64,000 nt of DNA from an uncultured Eggerthellaceae bacterium (GCA_934670115.1 CAKUOV010000004.1:1-64000), one strand, 5' to 3'. Shown: positions 43,978 through 53,346, numbered from the stretch's first letter. The notes: generated by a model from the letters alone, not told the origin. Translations and numbers: made by a program.

Positions 43978-44023
43978 AAAGGGCGTCGGCGCCTCCCATG
44001 AAGCGGGGAGGCGTCGACGCCCT
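43978..44023 (-). terminator. Intrinsic terminator of the NrfD operon
   Basis: A 19-bp stem with one mismatch (AAGGGCGTCGGCGCCTCCC on the plus strand) around a 7-base loop. On the minus strand it is followed by TTTTCG. It lies 10 bases after the stop of the membrane subunit gene. Confidence 0.85.
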
Positions 44024-44032
44024 TAAGGCATG

Positions 44033-44929
44033 CTAGAAAATCATCGGTGTAACCAGGGTAACCGGCAGCGCGCAAAGGATAACGAACAAGCGCAGCAAGA
44101 AACCGCCAATAAGCACACCAACATTTGCGGCAAGCGCGAACCGATGTCCCGATGCGCTTTCCTCGAATGCCGTGCTGCTAAAGAAGACAAGTTTCGTCTC
44201 AATAACCGCTGGAATGACCAGGCCAATTGCAATAAAGCCAATCCAGAACGGCAAAGCGTAGGTGCCGGCGATCATGGTCATGATCGAATTGTATCCTGCA
44301 TCGGAATGAGATGCAGTTATGAACAGCAGCGCCGCAACCAAGAGCAGCTCAATGAGCGGCAAGAAATAATGCAGTTTTTTAGCATAGCCACATTCGTCGA
44401 ATTCCTGCGGTGTCGCAATAAGTCCCGCCAAAAATACGGCGGCAGCACCTGTGGAAATGGCCGACACCAGGAACAAAATGGGCAGCAACGCATTATTCCA
44501 AAGCGGGAACGTGCGGCATACGCCCAGCAAGCAGCCTGTGTAGATTGCCACCAAAATGCCGAAAATCACGCCGATAATTTCCAACCAGGTTGGATACGGC
44601 TTGCGAATCCAATCGAAGATGGCAATTATCAAAGACACGATGGTGAACACAGCCAGGAAAACAACGCCCCAGGTCATTACGGAGCCGAAGTTTGTCAACA
44701 GCAGCGCAAAACGCAGCGGGCTGTGGAAACCGGCCTTTGCGTCCACCATAAGCAGGCATAATCCGATAATAACGACAATCGGTGCAATGTAGTGGCCAAC
44801 GCGACGCATCTTTTGCGCGTGCGGATGCTTCGCGCCAATAACGGCGCAGGTCACAAACGCGCCGCCGCCTACGCCGGCAAGAAACAGATAGGCTGCGATG
44901 ATGGGCCCCCAGATAGGATCATACGTCAT
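44033..44929 (-). CDS. NrfD/PsrC-type membrane anchor subunit
   Basis: A 298-residue integral membrane protein with about eight helices. PIIAAYLFLAGVGGGAFVTC at the N-terminus is the NrfD/PsrC signature. It exchanges electrons with menaquinol for the attached Fe-S and molybdenum subunits. ATG 44929 is preferred because GAGGTGAT lies in front; a GTG three codons earlier is within that site. It is third after the catalytic and Fe-S subunit genes, completing a Psr/Phs-type complex. Confidence 0.88.
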   Translation of the reverse strand: MTYDPIWGPIIAAYLFLAGVGGGAFVTCAVIGAKHPHAQKMRRVGHYIAPIVVIIGLCLLMVDAKAGFHSPLRFALLLTNFGSVMTWGVVFLAVFTIVSLIIAIFDWIRKPYPTWLEIIGVIFGILVAIYTGCLLGVCRTFPLWNNALLPILFLVSAISTGAAAVFLAGLIATPQEFDECGYAKKLHYFLPLIELLLVAALLFITASHSDAGYNSIMTMIAGTYALPFWIGFIAIGLVIPAVIETKLVFFSSTAFEESASGHRFALAANVGVLIGGFLLRLFVILCALPVTLVTPMIF

Positions 44930-44934
44930 CGATA

Positions 44935-45480
44935 TCACCTCGCATAAAAGACTTTAACGTTGGCCAGGCCCTTTGCAATGGGACCGGCGTGTTCTTGGAC
45001 GATGGCCTTCGAAATGTCTGAATTTGGGTCGTCCAAATCGCCGAAGATGCGCGCGCCGGTTGGGCACGCCTCAACGCACGTGCACATCTTTGTTCCCGTG
45101 CGCTGAGCTTCTACGGTGCAGAAACGGCATTTATCCACACTGCCGGTCTCTTCGTTGCGCACACGCACTTGGAAGGGGCAGGCGGCCATGCAGTACAAAC
45201 AGCCAATGCAGCGACCTTGATCGACTTCAACAATACCATCGGCGCCAATCTTCGCAGCACCTGTGGGGCAGACCGCCACGCATTGAGGGTCTTCGCAGTG
45301 CATGCATTGCAGCGGCACATGCTCGACGGTCACGTTGGGATATGTACCCACTTCACGTTCTTCGAATCGAATGAAATCCTGGCCGGGCAAAAGGTTGTTC
45401 TGTCGCTGGCACGCGGTGCGGCACGAATAGCAGCCAATGCATTTTTTCGTGTTGATGAGCATTCCGTAACGAGCCATCAT
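44935..45480 (-). CDS. Four-cluster Fe-S subunit (PhsB/PsrB/DmsB type)
   Basis: A 181-residue subunit with four ferredoxin motifs: CIGCYSCRTAC, CMHCEDPQCVAVCP, CIGCLYCMAACP and CRFC...CTCVEACP. It passes electrons between the NrfD-type anchor and the molybdenum subunit. The ATG overlaps the stop of the catalytic subunit gene by 4 bases. No Tat signal, as expected for a partner exported with the catalytic subunit. Confidence 0.92.
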   Translation of the reverse strand: MMARYGMLINTKKCIGCYSCRTACQRQNNLLPGQDFIRFEEREVGTYPNVTVEHVPLQCMHCEDPQCVAVCPTGAAKIGADGIVEVDQGRCIGCLYCMAACPFQVRVRNEETGSVDKCRFCTVEAQRTGTKMCTCVEACPTGARIFGDLDDPNSDISKAIVQEHAGPIAKGLANVKVFYAR

Positions 45481-47717
45481 GCACCCACCTTTCTAATTGT
45501 GACAAGGGCTTCTTGCGACATGCCCGAGCCGTATGCAGGCTCTTGGGCAAGGGTGCGGAAGAGCGCCGGCTGCAAGCCAAAGCCGCATGCCTCTTTAAGC
45601 GAAGTCGCGGTGGGGCCGTAGTGAAGGGGCAAGAACACGCAGGTAGCGTTAATGCGCTCGGTCACTTTCGCGCGTACCGTTCCAGTGTGCAAATCGTTGG
45701 AAACTTGCACGGTGTCGCCATCGGCGATGCCCAGCTTTTCCGCCACGGAGGCGTTGACCCACAGCGACTCCAAATGGTATTTCTTGGCAATGCCGGTGAG
45801 CTGAGCGATATCAACCGTGCTGGTGTCGGCTTGTATTGCTTGCGGTCCGCAGATAAGGCGCAGCTTAGCTTGATCGCCTTTGGAAGCGCCCGCACTGCTC
45901 ACTTCGTCTTCTTCATGCACGGCAATGGCAGGTGCAATCCAAGTCGGTGCGGCGGTAAGCTTTGCCTGCGCGCATGCGGCGCTGGTGAACTGGACTTTTC
46001 CAGAAGGTGTTGCCCACGAAGGAGTCTTGCCGTATGCATCGAAGCGCGCTTGCGGCAACGTTGCAACACCGGTGAGCTGAAGCGCTTCCAGGGAATAGCC
46101 AACGCTTTGCAGCTGTGCATCCGCCAAATCTTCCAAGCTGAAATTGAAGTACTTTTCGTAGCCAAGGCCGGCTGCCAAATCGTAAACAATCTTGTCGATT
46201 GGCTTTGCGTTTTCGCATGCGGTATCAATGGCTGCGCAGTTCAGTGCAACGGTGGGGTTGACGCCGCCAATAAACTCGGGAAGGCCGGTGCTTTCAAGCT
46301 CGGTGGTGCAGGGAAGCACATAATGTGCAAGCTGCGCCGTTTCGTTCATTTGCGTGTCAATTACAACCAGCAAATCAAGGTTTCCCAGCATTTCTTTCAT
46401 GCTGTCTTGATTTGCGCACAGTGCGGATACATTCGTGCGATACAGGAAAAGCTCCGCTATCTGACCAGCATCAACGCCGGCTAGTGCAATTGAACTTGAA
46501 GCGCCAACGACCGCAGCCAGCGGGTAATCGGCAGCCCCAATGGTGGCGGCTGTTACCGCGGGCACGGGGGGAAACTTTGCAGCATCAAGCGTTTCCGGCT
46601 CAAGGGAAGACGTGACAAGGACGCCGCCTTTTTCATTCCAGCAGCCCAGCAGCGTGTGTAGCAGGGCAACGGCGCGTGCGGTTTCGCCCGAATTATTGTA
46701 GCCACCGTCCATCTGCTCGTACTCAGGAAGCTCAATGCAGCAAGCAGGTGCGGCCGAAGCAAGTTCGCTTGCGATAGTCTCAATCTCAACTGCGGTAATG
46801 CCCGTGATGGGTTCAGCCCAATCGGGGGTGTAATCAGCAAGCGCGGCTGCGTATTCCGCAAAGCCTTCGCCGTTTTCCTTAACGTAGGCCTTGTCGTACA
46901 GCCCGCGATTTACTATCACGTTACTCAGCGCAAGCGCCAGCGCAAGATCGGCGCCGGGGTTAATGGGGAGCCATTTGTCCGCGAACGTTGCGGTGTTTCC
47001 GCAGCGCGGATCAACGTAGAGGATGGTTGCGCCCTTCTCATGCGCTTTCTGCAACGCTTTGATGTGCGCGGGAACGCCGCTTTCCAGGTAGTTGGCGCCC
47101 AAAAGCACCACCATCTGCGCGTTTTCGACGTCGGCGTAATAGTGGTCAACGCCGATTGCCTGGAAGGTGCCCGCCGCGCGCGCAACATTTCCGGCGGCGC
47201 AACTTGTATACGCGTTGTTGGAGCCCAAAACGTTCATGAAACGCGTCAGATAATACTTGGAAGTTGCATCGTTTCCATATACGGCGGCAATGCTTCCGGC
47301 GCCGCTGGTCTTTGCGATGCTCTTCGTTTTCTCGGAAATCTCCGAGATAGCCTGATCCCACGTTATCTTTTCGAACGTGCCTTTATCGTTTTTCTTCATG
47401 GGGTCGGTTAGGCGGTCTTTGGAATAAGCGAGCTGCGTGTAACCATATCCAACGGCGCACAGGCATCCGCATGATGCGGGGTGGTCGGCGCTGCCAATAA
47501 TCTTGTCCAGCTTGCCGTCTTTGACGTAGGCGGTAAACCCGCAATGGGCGCTGCAAGCACCGCACAACGCGGGGGCGGTTGTTATTGTGGTGCCCTTGTC
47601 GGCTGCAAGGGCTTTATCGTGCAGAGGAAATCCCGTGGCCGTGACGCACGCAGCTGCCGTAGCAACGCCTGCGGCGCCGGCAAGGAAATTCCGCCGCGTT
47701 AATGCATGATTCAACAT
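45477..47717 (-). CDS. Tat-exported molybdopterin oxidoreductase (PhsA/PsrA-like)
   Basis: A 746-residue catalytic subunit. The N-terminal twin-arginine signal is TRRNFLAGAAGVATAAA. The [4Fe-4S] motif is CGACSAHCG...CLCAVGYG. TSCAAGNVARAAG near residue 175 places a cysteine where Psr/Phs enzymes ligate molybdenum. The C-terminal domain includes VNASVAEKLGIADGDTVQVS. Relatives reduce polysulfide, thiosulfate or tetrathionate; several Eggerthellaceae paralogues have unknown substrates. AGAGGACGCATC precedes the ATG. It is encoded between an Fe-S protein gene and the B and C subunit genes, all on one strand. Confidence 0.88.
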   Translation of the reverse strand: MLNHALTRRNFLAGAAGVATAAACVTATGFPLHDKALAADKGTTITTAPALCGACSAHCGFTAYVKDGKLDKIIGSADHPASCGCLCAVGYGYTQLAYSKDRLTDPMKKNDKGTFEKITWDQAISEISEKTKSIAKTSGAGSIAAVYGNDATSKYYLTRFMNVLGSNNAYTSCAAGNVARAAGTFQAIGVDHYYADVENAQMVVLLGANYLESGVPAHIKALQKAHEKGATILYVDPRCGNTATFADKWLPINPGADLALALALSNVIVNRGLYDKAYVKENGEGFAEYAAALADYTPDWAEPITGITAVEIETIASELASAAPACCIELPEYEQMDGGYNNSGETARAVALLHTLLGCWNEKGGVLVTSSLEPETLDAAKFPPVPAVTAATIGAADYPLAAVVGASSSIALAGVDAGQIAELFLYRTNVSALCANQDSMKEMLGNLDLLVVIDTQMNETAQLAHYVLPCTTELESTGLPEFIGGVNPTVALNCAAIDTACENAKPIDKIVYDLAAGLGYEKYFNFSLEDLADAQLQSVGYSLEALQLTGVATLPQARFDAYGKTPSWATPSGKVQFTSAACAQAKLTAAPTWIAPAIAVHEEDEVSSAGASKGDQAKLRLICGPQAIQADTSTVDIAQLTGIAKKYHLESLWVNASVAEKLGIADGDTVQVSNDLHTGTVRAKVTERINATCVFLPLHYGPTATSLKEACGFGLQPALFRTLAQEPAYGSGMSQEALVTIRKVGA

Positions 47718-47784
47718 GATGCGTCCTCTTTCTATGCAAACGTTTTCAAGGGAAGATGAAGTGGCGAATCAAACGAGATGCCGT

Positions 47785-48558
47785 TTACGCTTGCACGAGG
47801 GTTGCGGTGCGCAAAACACCCTGCTCAATGACTTTTTCGGCGATATCCTCCCAGTCAACGAACAGAATGGCGCCATTCGGACATTGCTCGGCGCAGCGCC
47901 CGCAGGAAATGCATTTCGTGGACGTGCCGGTTTCAGAATCAATGCGTGGCATGTTCCAGGGGCAGGCTTGCGCGCACATGCCGCAGCCAATGCACAGCTT
48001 CGTGTCCACCACGCGGGCACCGGTCTTCTCGTCGGCATAAATTGCGTGCACGGGGCAATACTTCATGCAGTTTGGATCCTCGCATTGCTTGCAGTGCTCA
48101 ACGGTGAAGCGACAGTTCTTCATGGCGCCTTCGCCTGTATCGGCACCCGCGCCGTAGTTGTAGTTGTCCCACACGCGTACACGTGCGATATGCTGGCACA
48201 CGCGGCTGTCGTTTTTCAGGGTGCACATCATTTCGCAGCGCTGGCATCCCGAGCAGCGTGCGCGATCGGTTACGATCATTTTCGTGGGCGTAGTGCGAAT
48301 GCTCACGCGACCTGAGGCAATTGATTCTTGAGTAACGCCCCAGGAAGCTAAAAATCCACCAATGACCAGGCCTGCTATGCCGCATCCAGCCATGGCAAGC
48401 ACGCTGCGGCGGTCAACGATGACCTTCGGTTTCTTCGTGCCGGTTGCTTTCGCGGCATCTTCGGTAGCGCTTGCGTCGGCAGCATCGGTTGCCGCTGCGA
48501 GCGTGGATGTTTCATCGGGAATCTTATCGGGAATCGTATCAACGTAGTTGTCAGACAT
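47785..48558 (-). CDS. Tat-signal or membrane-anchored multi-cluster Fe-S protein
   Basis: A 257-residue protein. Residues 1-45 are polar and Ala-rich; then VDRRSVLAMAGCGIAGLVIGGF looks like a twin-arginine signal or anchor. The rest holds four [4Fe-4S] motifs: CSGCQRCEMMC, CKQCEDPNCMKYCP, CIGCGMCAQACP and CISCGRCAEQCP. It resembles ferredoxins that accompany aldehyde:ferredoxin oxidoreductases and NapG-like proteins. GGGAGAGGTC precedes the ATG. It is 67 bases upstream of the molybdoenzyme gene on the same strand and divergent from the oxidoreductase gene, so it could serve either. Confidence 0.8.
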   Translation of the reverse strand: MSDNYVDTIPDKIPDETSTLAAATDAADASATEDAAKATGTKKPKVIVDRRSVLAMAGCGIAGLVIGGFLASWGVTQESIASGRVSIRTTPTKMIVTDRARCSGCQRCEMMCTLKNDSRVCQHIARVRVWDNYNYGAGADTGEGAMKNCRFTVEHCKQCEDPNCMKYCPVHAIYADEKTGARVVDTKLCIGCGMCAQACPWNMPRIDSETGTSTKCISCGRCAEQCPNGAILFVDWEDIAEKVIEQGVLRTATLVQA

Positions 48559-49097
48559 GACCTCTCCCTTCTTGTGTCTTCTTCCGATGCCCTTTTGCTC
48601 TTCTGAAATGTCTCCTCTTTTACATTGCTTGTTTGCGGGTGCCGGTTTTTGCGCATCGCGCGAGCGATCCTTGTCGGCGGCAAACTTCGCAAAGCGTTGT
48701 CCTACATTTCAGAAAAGGCTTTCTTCTTGCTTCTTGCGCATCTTGATGCCTGGGCAACCGCGCCGCGCCTTATTGGCTCGCTGCCAATTTGACGTCTTAT
48801 GCTTCGGTGGCCGGTGCAATCTCACGCAATCTCACGCAATACGTACCTTGCACAACGCAGGGCAGCATAAAGAAAAAAGAGTGGCGCGCTATCCCCTCAT
48901 TGGGGGAAATTTTGTCGTTTTTCAGCCGCTTACAGGGAAAAGGGGAAATTACCCCCAAAGAGGGGATGGTGTTTTTTTCGCAGGAATCATACTGAGGCAC
49001 AATGTCCGTCATAAAGCTTTCCGCCTTGCGTATTGCGCGACAGTACCGCACAACAACCGTTCTGTTCTTTGTTACGTTTTAAGGTTTGGAGAATACA
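48559..49097. promoter_or_regulatory. Divergent control region of the oxidoreductase and Fe-S operon
   Basis: 539 bases without a supported gene. A 22-bp imperfect inverted repeat (ATCCCCTCATTGGGGG at 48891 against CCCCCAAAGAGGGGAT ending 48967) encloses a 33-base loop; each arm is itself C-run/G-run symmetric. A tandem repeat CAATCTCACG occurs twice at about 48819-48839. A similar C/G dyad lies upstream of the LuxR gene at 53347. Confidence 0.5.
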
Positions 49098-51230
49098 ATG
49101 GCTGAAAAATCGTATGGATGGACTGGCAAAATTCTTCGCGTGAACCTGTCCACGGGCTCCATTACTACACAGCCGACCGATCCCTACAAGGATTACATCG
49201 GCGGCATGGGCTTGGCGAACAAAATCATGTACGATGAAGTTCCTGCAGGCACGAAGCCCTTTGATCCGGAAAACAAGGTCGTCTTTGCGGTGGGCCCTCT
49301 TACGGCATCGGGTGTTCCGCTGGCAGGACGTACTACTATCAGCACGCTTTCCACGTACACTACCGATAATTTGCTGGTTGATGGTCACTGCGGTGGCATG
49401 CTGGGCGCAAAAATCAAGCTGGCTGGCTGGGATGCAATCGTGCTTGAGGGCGCATCGGCTACCCCGGTGTATCTGTGCATCAAAGACGACGACGTGCAGC
49501 TCAAAAGCGCGGCGGCCCTGTGGGGCATGGGGACGCGTGCAACCACCGAAGCGCTCTCGCGTGTGGAAGGCACGTCCGTGTGCGTTGCTTCCATTGGCCC
49601 TGCGGGCGAAAACCTGGTGCCGTATGCGTGCATCATCAACTCGCGTAACCACAGCGCTGGCGCCGGTATTGGTGCAGTGCTGGGTTCCAAGAAAGTCAAG
49701 GCTCTTGTGGTGGAAGGCACGGGTAGCGTGAACGTTGCCGACCCCAAGACGGTGGCGGAACTTTCCGATTACATGTTGCGCGAAATCATTGGCTCTAATA
49801 ATAACCATGTTGTTCCTTCTACTCAGCAAGAGTGGGCAGAATACTATGATCCAAGCTCTCGTTGGTCGGCTCGTAAGGGTTTGACCTGGGCACTTGCCGA
49901 AGGTGGTCCCATTGATGTGGGCGAGCCGAAGCCAGGCGAGATCAATACTGTGGGATACCGCTGCATGAAGTCTGTTGTTGATGATGGCCCCGAAGCAGAG
50001 AAATACACCATCAAGATGGATGGCTGTCACAGCTGTCCGCTGCACTGCCACTCCGACCTGCGCGTCCCTGGCGCGAAGGCTGCTGGCGGTTTTGAGATTT
50101 CCGGCAATACCTGCATCCCGAACATGCCGTTCCTTTTGGTTCAGGGCATCTTGAAGGGCATAACGCCCATTAAGAACAACACGGACGAAAGCGTTATTTG
50201 GAATCAGGCAGTAGGTACTACCGTTGACGACCTGGGACTTTGGTGCAATTACGCGCAGATTTACCGCGATATTGCCCATTGCTACGTAGAAGGCATTTTC
50301 AAGCGCGTGCTGCCCGAAGAAGAATACAACTTGTTCGATTGGGACGGCTTCAAGACCGCCGACCCCAGCGTTATGGTGCATATTCTGAAGCATATTGCCC
50401 AGGGCGACAACGAGATGTCCTACATTGCCCATGGCCCCATTGTTTGGTGCAAACGCTGGGACGACATGGAGTGGTTCGACCAGGCAACGTCTACGCTGAT
50501 CAATTATCGTGGCTGGCCCGTTCATCATGCTATTGAGTGCTTTGGCCAGGTCGGTGGCGTGTACAACATGATGTTCAACCGCGATGACATGATTCATTCT
50601 GCCATTAATTTCCACGGCAGCGGTTTGCCCTACGAGATTAAGCAGCAAGTTGCCGCAGAAGTGTGGGGAAGCGAGACGGCAATCGATCCGCCGAAGAACT
50701 ACACGCCCATGAACGAGTACAAGGCGCGCTTCGCTTGGTGGAGCATTGTAACCGACGTTTTGCATGATTCGCTTACGTTGTGCAACTGGGTGTGGCCAAT
50801 GACGGTAAGCCCCACGCGTGCGCGTGATTATCGCGGTGACCTGGATCTGGAGGCAAAGTTCTTCACTGCCGTTACGGGCGAGCAAGTTACTACAGATGAC
50901 CTGTACAAGGCGGGCGCGCGCATTATGACGCTGCAGCGCGCGGCAACGGTGCGCGGTATGGTGGGCACCGATGGCAAGATGGGCTGCAACGATATGCGCA
51001 ACGTCCACGATGTCATTACGGAATGGGTGTTCACGAAGGATCCCGACTTGAAGGCGTTTGAAGCGGGCACCGATAAGATGGAGCGCGAAGACTTCCAAAC
51101 CGCGCTGACCATGACGTATCAGCAGTTCCAGTGGGATGAGAAGCTGGGTTGCCCCACGGCCGAGTGCCTGGATTACTACGACATGCCCGATGTGAAGGAA
51201 GAGCTGGCAAGCTTGAATTTGCTGCCGTAG
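49098..51230 (+). CDS. Aldehyde:ferredoxin oxidoreductase family protein
   Basis: A 710-residue tungsten- or molybdenum-bis-pterin enzyme. The N-terminal domain begins GWTGKILRVNLSTGSITTQP. RTTISTLSTYTTDNLLVDGHCGG and GSKKVKALVVEG are cofactor-binding regions. The [4Fe-4S] ligands are in CHSCPLHCHS, with a fourth in the later LTLCNW. It is longer than classical AOR (~605) because of extra segments around residues 230-330, like the GOR/uncharacterised groups. The start at 49098 follows TTTGGAGAATACA; a TTG four codons upstream overlaps that site. A terminator follows. Substrate unknown. Confidence 0.88.
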   Translation: MAEKSYGWTGKILRVNLSTGSITTQPTDPYKDYIGGMGLANKIMYDEVPAGTKPFDPENKVVFAVGPLTASGVPLAGRTTISTLSTYTTDNLLVDGHCGGMLGAKIKLAGWDAIVLEGASATPVYLCIKDDDVQLKSAAALWGMGTRATTEALSRVEGTSVCVASIGPAGENLVPYACIINSRNHSAGAGIGAVLGSKKVKALVVEGTGSVNVADPKTVAELSDYMLREIIGSNNNHVVPSTQQEWAEYYDPSSRWSARKGLTWALAEGGPIDVGEPKPGEINTVGYRCMKSVVDDGPEAEKYTIKMDGCHSCPLHCHSDLRVPGAKAAGGFEISGNTCIPNMPFLLVQGILKGITPIKNNTDESVIWNQAVGTTVDDLGLWCNYAQIYRDIAHCYVEGIFKRVLPEEEYNLFDWDGFKTADPSVMVHILKHIAQGDNEMSYIAHGPIVWCKRWDDMEWFDQATSTLINYRGWPVHHAIECFGQVGGVYNMMFNRDDMIHSAINFHGSGLPYEIKQQVAAEVWGSETAIDPPKNYTPMNEYKARFAWWSIVTDVLHDSLTLCNWVWPMTVSPTRARDYRGDLDLEAKFFTAVTGEQVTTDDLYKAGARIMTLQRAATVRGMVGTDGKMGCNDMRNVHDVITEWVFTKDPDLKAFEAGTDKMEREDFQTALTMTYQQFQWDEKLGCPTAECLDYYDMPDVKEELASLNLLP

Positions 51231-51286
51231 CGCGGTTTTGATCCGCCTTCCGCCTGGCGTTTCGAGCGCAACGAGCGCAATAAAAG

Positions 51287-51318
51287 GACCTGCATCGATT
51301 ACTGGTGCAGGTCTTTTT
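51287..51318. terminator. Intrinsic terminator after the oxidoreductase gene
   Basis: Stem GACCTGCA / TGCAGGTC followed by TTTTT on the plus strand; on the minus strand the same stem is followed by CTTTTATT, so it may work for the converging gene too. Confidence 0.8.
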
Positions 51319-51352
51319 CGCGCTTTCGGCTGGGCACCTTGAGAATAACGAA

Positions 51353-51384
51353 GGGACCTGCGCTGATTATTCACAGGCCCCTTT
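51353..51384 (-). terminator. Weak hairpin downstream of the NifU-like gene
   Basis: GGGACCTG / CAGGCCCC with one mismatch, sharing sequence with the adjacent oxidoreductase terminator. It lies about 100 bases after the NifU-like stop on the minus strand. T-runs are poor, so function is uncertain. Confidence 0.4.
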
Positions 51385-51480
51385 GCGCTTTTTGCTTTGA
51401 TTGTAATGCGCTGCTTTTTCTGATTCGCGCGTGTTTCAGGTCAAACGTTTTTTGCAGTTGAGGGTTGGTTTCTGTGCCCG

Positions 51481-53172
51481 TTAAATGTTCATCCAACGCT
51501 CTACGGAAGCCCATTCTGCCAGGCTTTTTGCGTAGCCGCGCGTCAAGTAATCGGTGGAGAAGTAATAGATGTCGCCGTTCGATGCTTCTGTTTGCTGGAT
51601 ATCAGGGGCGATGCCCGTTTCAACAATTTGATTGAACGTTTGGACAACTTCTTCGGCCGTCATATTGAAAGGCGGGTTTTGCAAGCTGGTGGCTGGCATG
51701 GGGCGCGGGTAGATACGGCTTTCTTCGCGCACGATGTTCGTGAACGTGACAATCTTGTTGTCCTCGGCGGCTAGAAACGACCAGTTTGCGTATGCATCGG
51801 TCATAACCGATTGATCGTACAGGTAATACGTGTATTCGCCGGTCAGCGCCGCAATGCTTGCGCATTTGATGGTCTTGCGGATGGGTTGCGCATCGGGGTC
51901 GATGGGAACCAGTGTCAGCTCGCCATCGATTTCGTGCAGCTCGTAGCCATCGGGAAGGGCGTCTTGCAGGGGGTCGGCTGGGTCGCTCGTTTCTTGCGCC
52001 TCCGTCGTCGTATCAGTTGTGTTGGATGCGGTGGGTTCAGCTTCGTCGGATGCCGCAGCTTCTGCCGCCGCTGCCTGGCTTTCCGCTGCTAATGGCGCGG
52101 TTTCGCCGCTCTTCTCTTCGGCTGCATATTCCGCTTCCTGAGCCGCCGCGTTGCTTTTCTGCTCTTCCAAGTAATCGTAGACGAACATCTCGAAATCTTC
52201 TGCAGTCATGTCTTCAGGAACAAGCCCCCGTTCAGCCCAGCGCGCGGGAGTGACTAGCTCGCCTTCGCTTGATTGTTTCGAAACATCGGCAAAAACATCG
52301 GCCAGCGCGTTGTTCAGCTCAAGGGGGAGTTCGTCGTCCTCGTCCGCAGGTGCGCTGTCGCCTTCGGTGGTGCCTTCGCTTACGTTCGCGATGTCTTCTG
52401 CGCTTGCGCTGCCACTTGCGGCGTTGTTGTCGGTCGTGCTTTCGTCTGCGTTCGCTGCGCCGTTTCCTGCTGCTTCTGCAGTTGCAGCAGCGCTTACGCC
52501 TATACCGCACGCTGCAGCCGCACCGTGTTCGTCTGCCTCAAGGGATCCTTCGCTTACCATGGCATCTACCAGAGCATTTATGCGTGCGTCGCGCAGAGAG
52601 CAGTGTTCGCACATAATGCAGTCAACGGAGTCCTGGTCGCACGGCGCAAGCTTGTCGAGCTGCGCTAATGATGCGCCTTGACCCAACAAGTAGTCGCCGA
52701 TCAGGGCGTGAACGCCCTCTACGGCAAAATACGTTGTGTGAATCTTGTCCCAAGGCACGCCATCCAGTGCCTCTTTTACGTCTTGCGGCGTGATGTGCAG
52801 GGCTTCTTCGAACGTTTTCCCCTCAATCATCTGGCAAATCACACTTGCGCATGCCGTCATGGCCAAGCAGCCGCGCGTTTTGAAGCCGGCACTTACGAAA
52901 CGTGCTTGAGAGAAATCGCGTCCTTCGCCGAGCGTTGGTTCTTCCACTACGGCAAAAAGGCGCAACGCAACTTCGCCTCGCTTTGATTTACCCACCATGC
53001 TTTGCGCGTTGAACCCTTCGGGCGCGCCGCTGTTCGTGTAATTTGCAATCACGGAAAGCAGGGTGTCGGAATAGCCAACGGTGCCGTTTTCCAGTTCGGT
53101 TTGGTACACGTTTTCAGTGCGTATCAGCGCACGATCCTCGGGTTCAAGGTAGACGTTTCGAACATTACTCAT
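51481..53172 (-). CDS. NifU/IscU-like protein with long acidic insert
   Basis: A 563-residue protein. Residues ~10-180 resemble a NifU N-terminal/IscU scaffold (SDTLLSVIANYTNSG, FVSAGFKTRGCLAMTACASV, GKTFEEALHITPQDV). Of the three canonical cluster cysteines only the FKTRGC one is evident; the other positions hold non-cysteine residues. Directly after the domain comes CDQDSVDCIMCEHC, four new cysteines. Residues ~215-400 are low-complexity, acidic and Ala-rich; the last ~160 residues are a separate, unrecognised globular part. It lies between the oxidoreductase gene and a LuxR gene divergent to it. An Fe-S related role is inferred from the scaffold only. Confidence 0.65.
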   Translation of the reverse strand: MSNVRNVYLEPEDRALIRTENVYQTELENGTVGYSDTLLSVIANYTNSGAPEGFNAQSMVGKSKRGEVALRLFAVVEEPTLGEGRDFSQARFVSAGFKTRGCLAMTACASVICQMIEGKTFEEALHITPQDVKEALDGVPWDKIHTTYFAVEGVHALIGDYLLGQGASLAQLDKLAPCDQDSVDCIMCEHCSLRDARINALVDAMVSEGSLEADEHGAAAACGIGVSAAATAEAAGNGAANADESTTDNNAASGSASAEDIANVSEGTTEGDSAPADEDDELPLELNNALADVFADVSKQSSEGELVTPARWAERGLVPEDMTAEDFEMFVYDYLEEQKSNAAAQEAEYAAEEKSGETAPLAAESQAAAAEAAASDEAEPTASNTTDTTTEAQETSDPADPLQDALPDGYELHEIDGELTLVPIDPDAQPIRKTIKCASIAALTGEYTYYLYDQSVMTDAYANWSFLAAEDNKIVTFTNIVREESRIYPRPMPATSLQNPPFNMTAEEVVQTFNQIVETGIAPDIQQTEASNGDIYYFSTDYLTRGYAKSLAEWASVERWMNI

Positions 53173-53228
53173 GGGAAGCCTCTTTCTTTGCGTTCTCTTC
53201 CTGTATATAACCGTACCACGCGATTTAT

Positions 53229-53264
53229 CGGGGAATTCCCCTCAAAGAGGGTATTGCAGGGGTA
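53229..53264. promoter_or_regulatory. C/G-rich dyads in the NifU-like/LuxR divergent region
   Basis: GGGGAATTCCCC (perfect palindrome) runs directly into CCCCTCAAAGAGGG and then GGGG eight bases on. The second element closely resembles CCCCCAAAGAGGGG upstream of the oxidoreductase gene. Candidate operator of the adjacent LuxR protein. Confidence 0.5.
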
Positions 53265-53346
53265 AGCGTGAAAAAAGTAACTTCTCCGAAACACGCTGTT
53301 TGCGCAAGGGGAGTAAACTCGCAAGCAAGGGGATAAGGGGATTGAC

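Noticed and set aside
48987..51374. Minus-strand open frame of 795 codons
   Set aside because: Antisense to the AOR-family gene and crosses its terminator; the product shows no recognisable domain.
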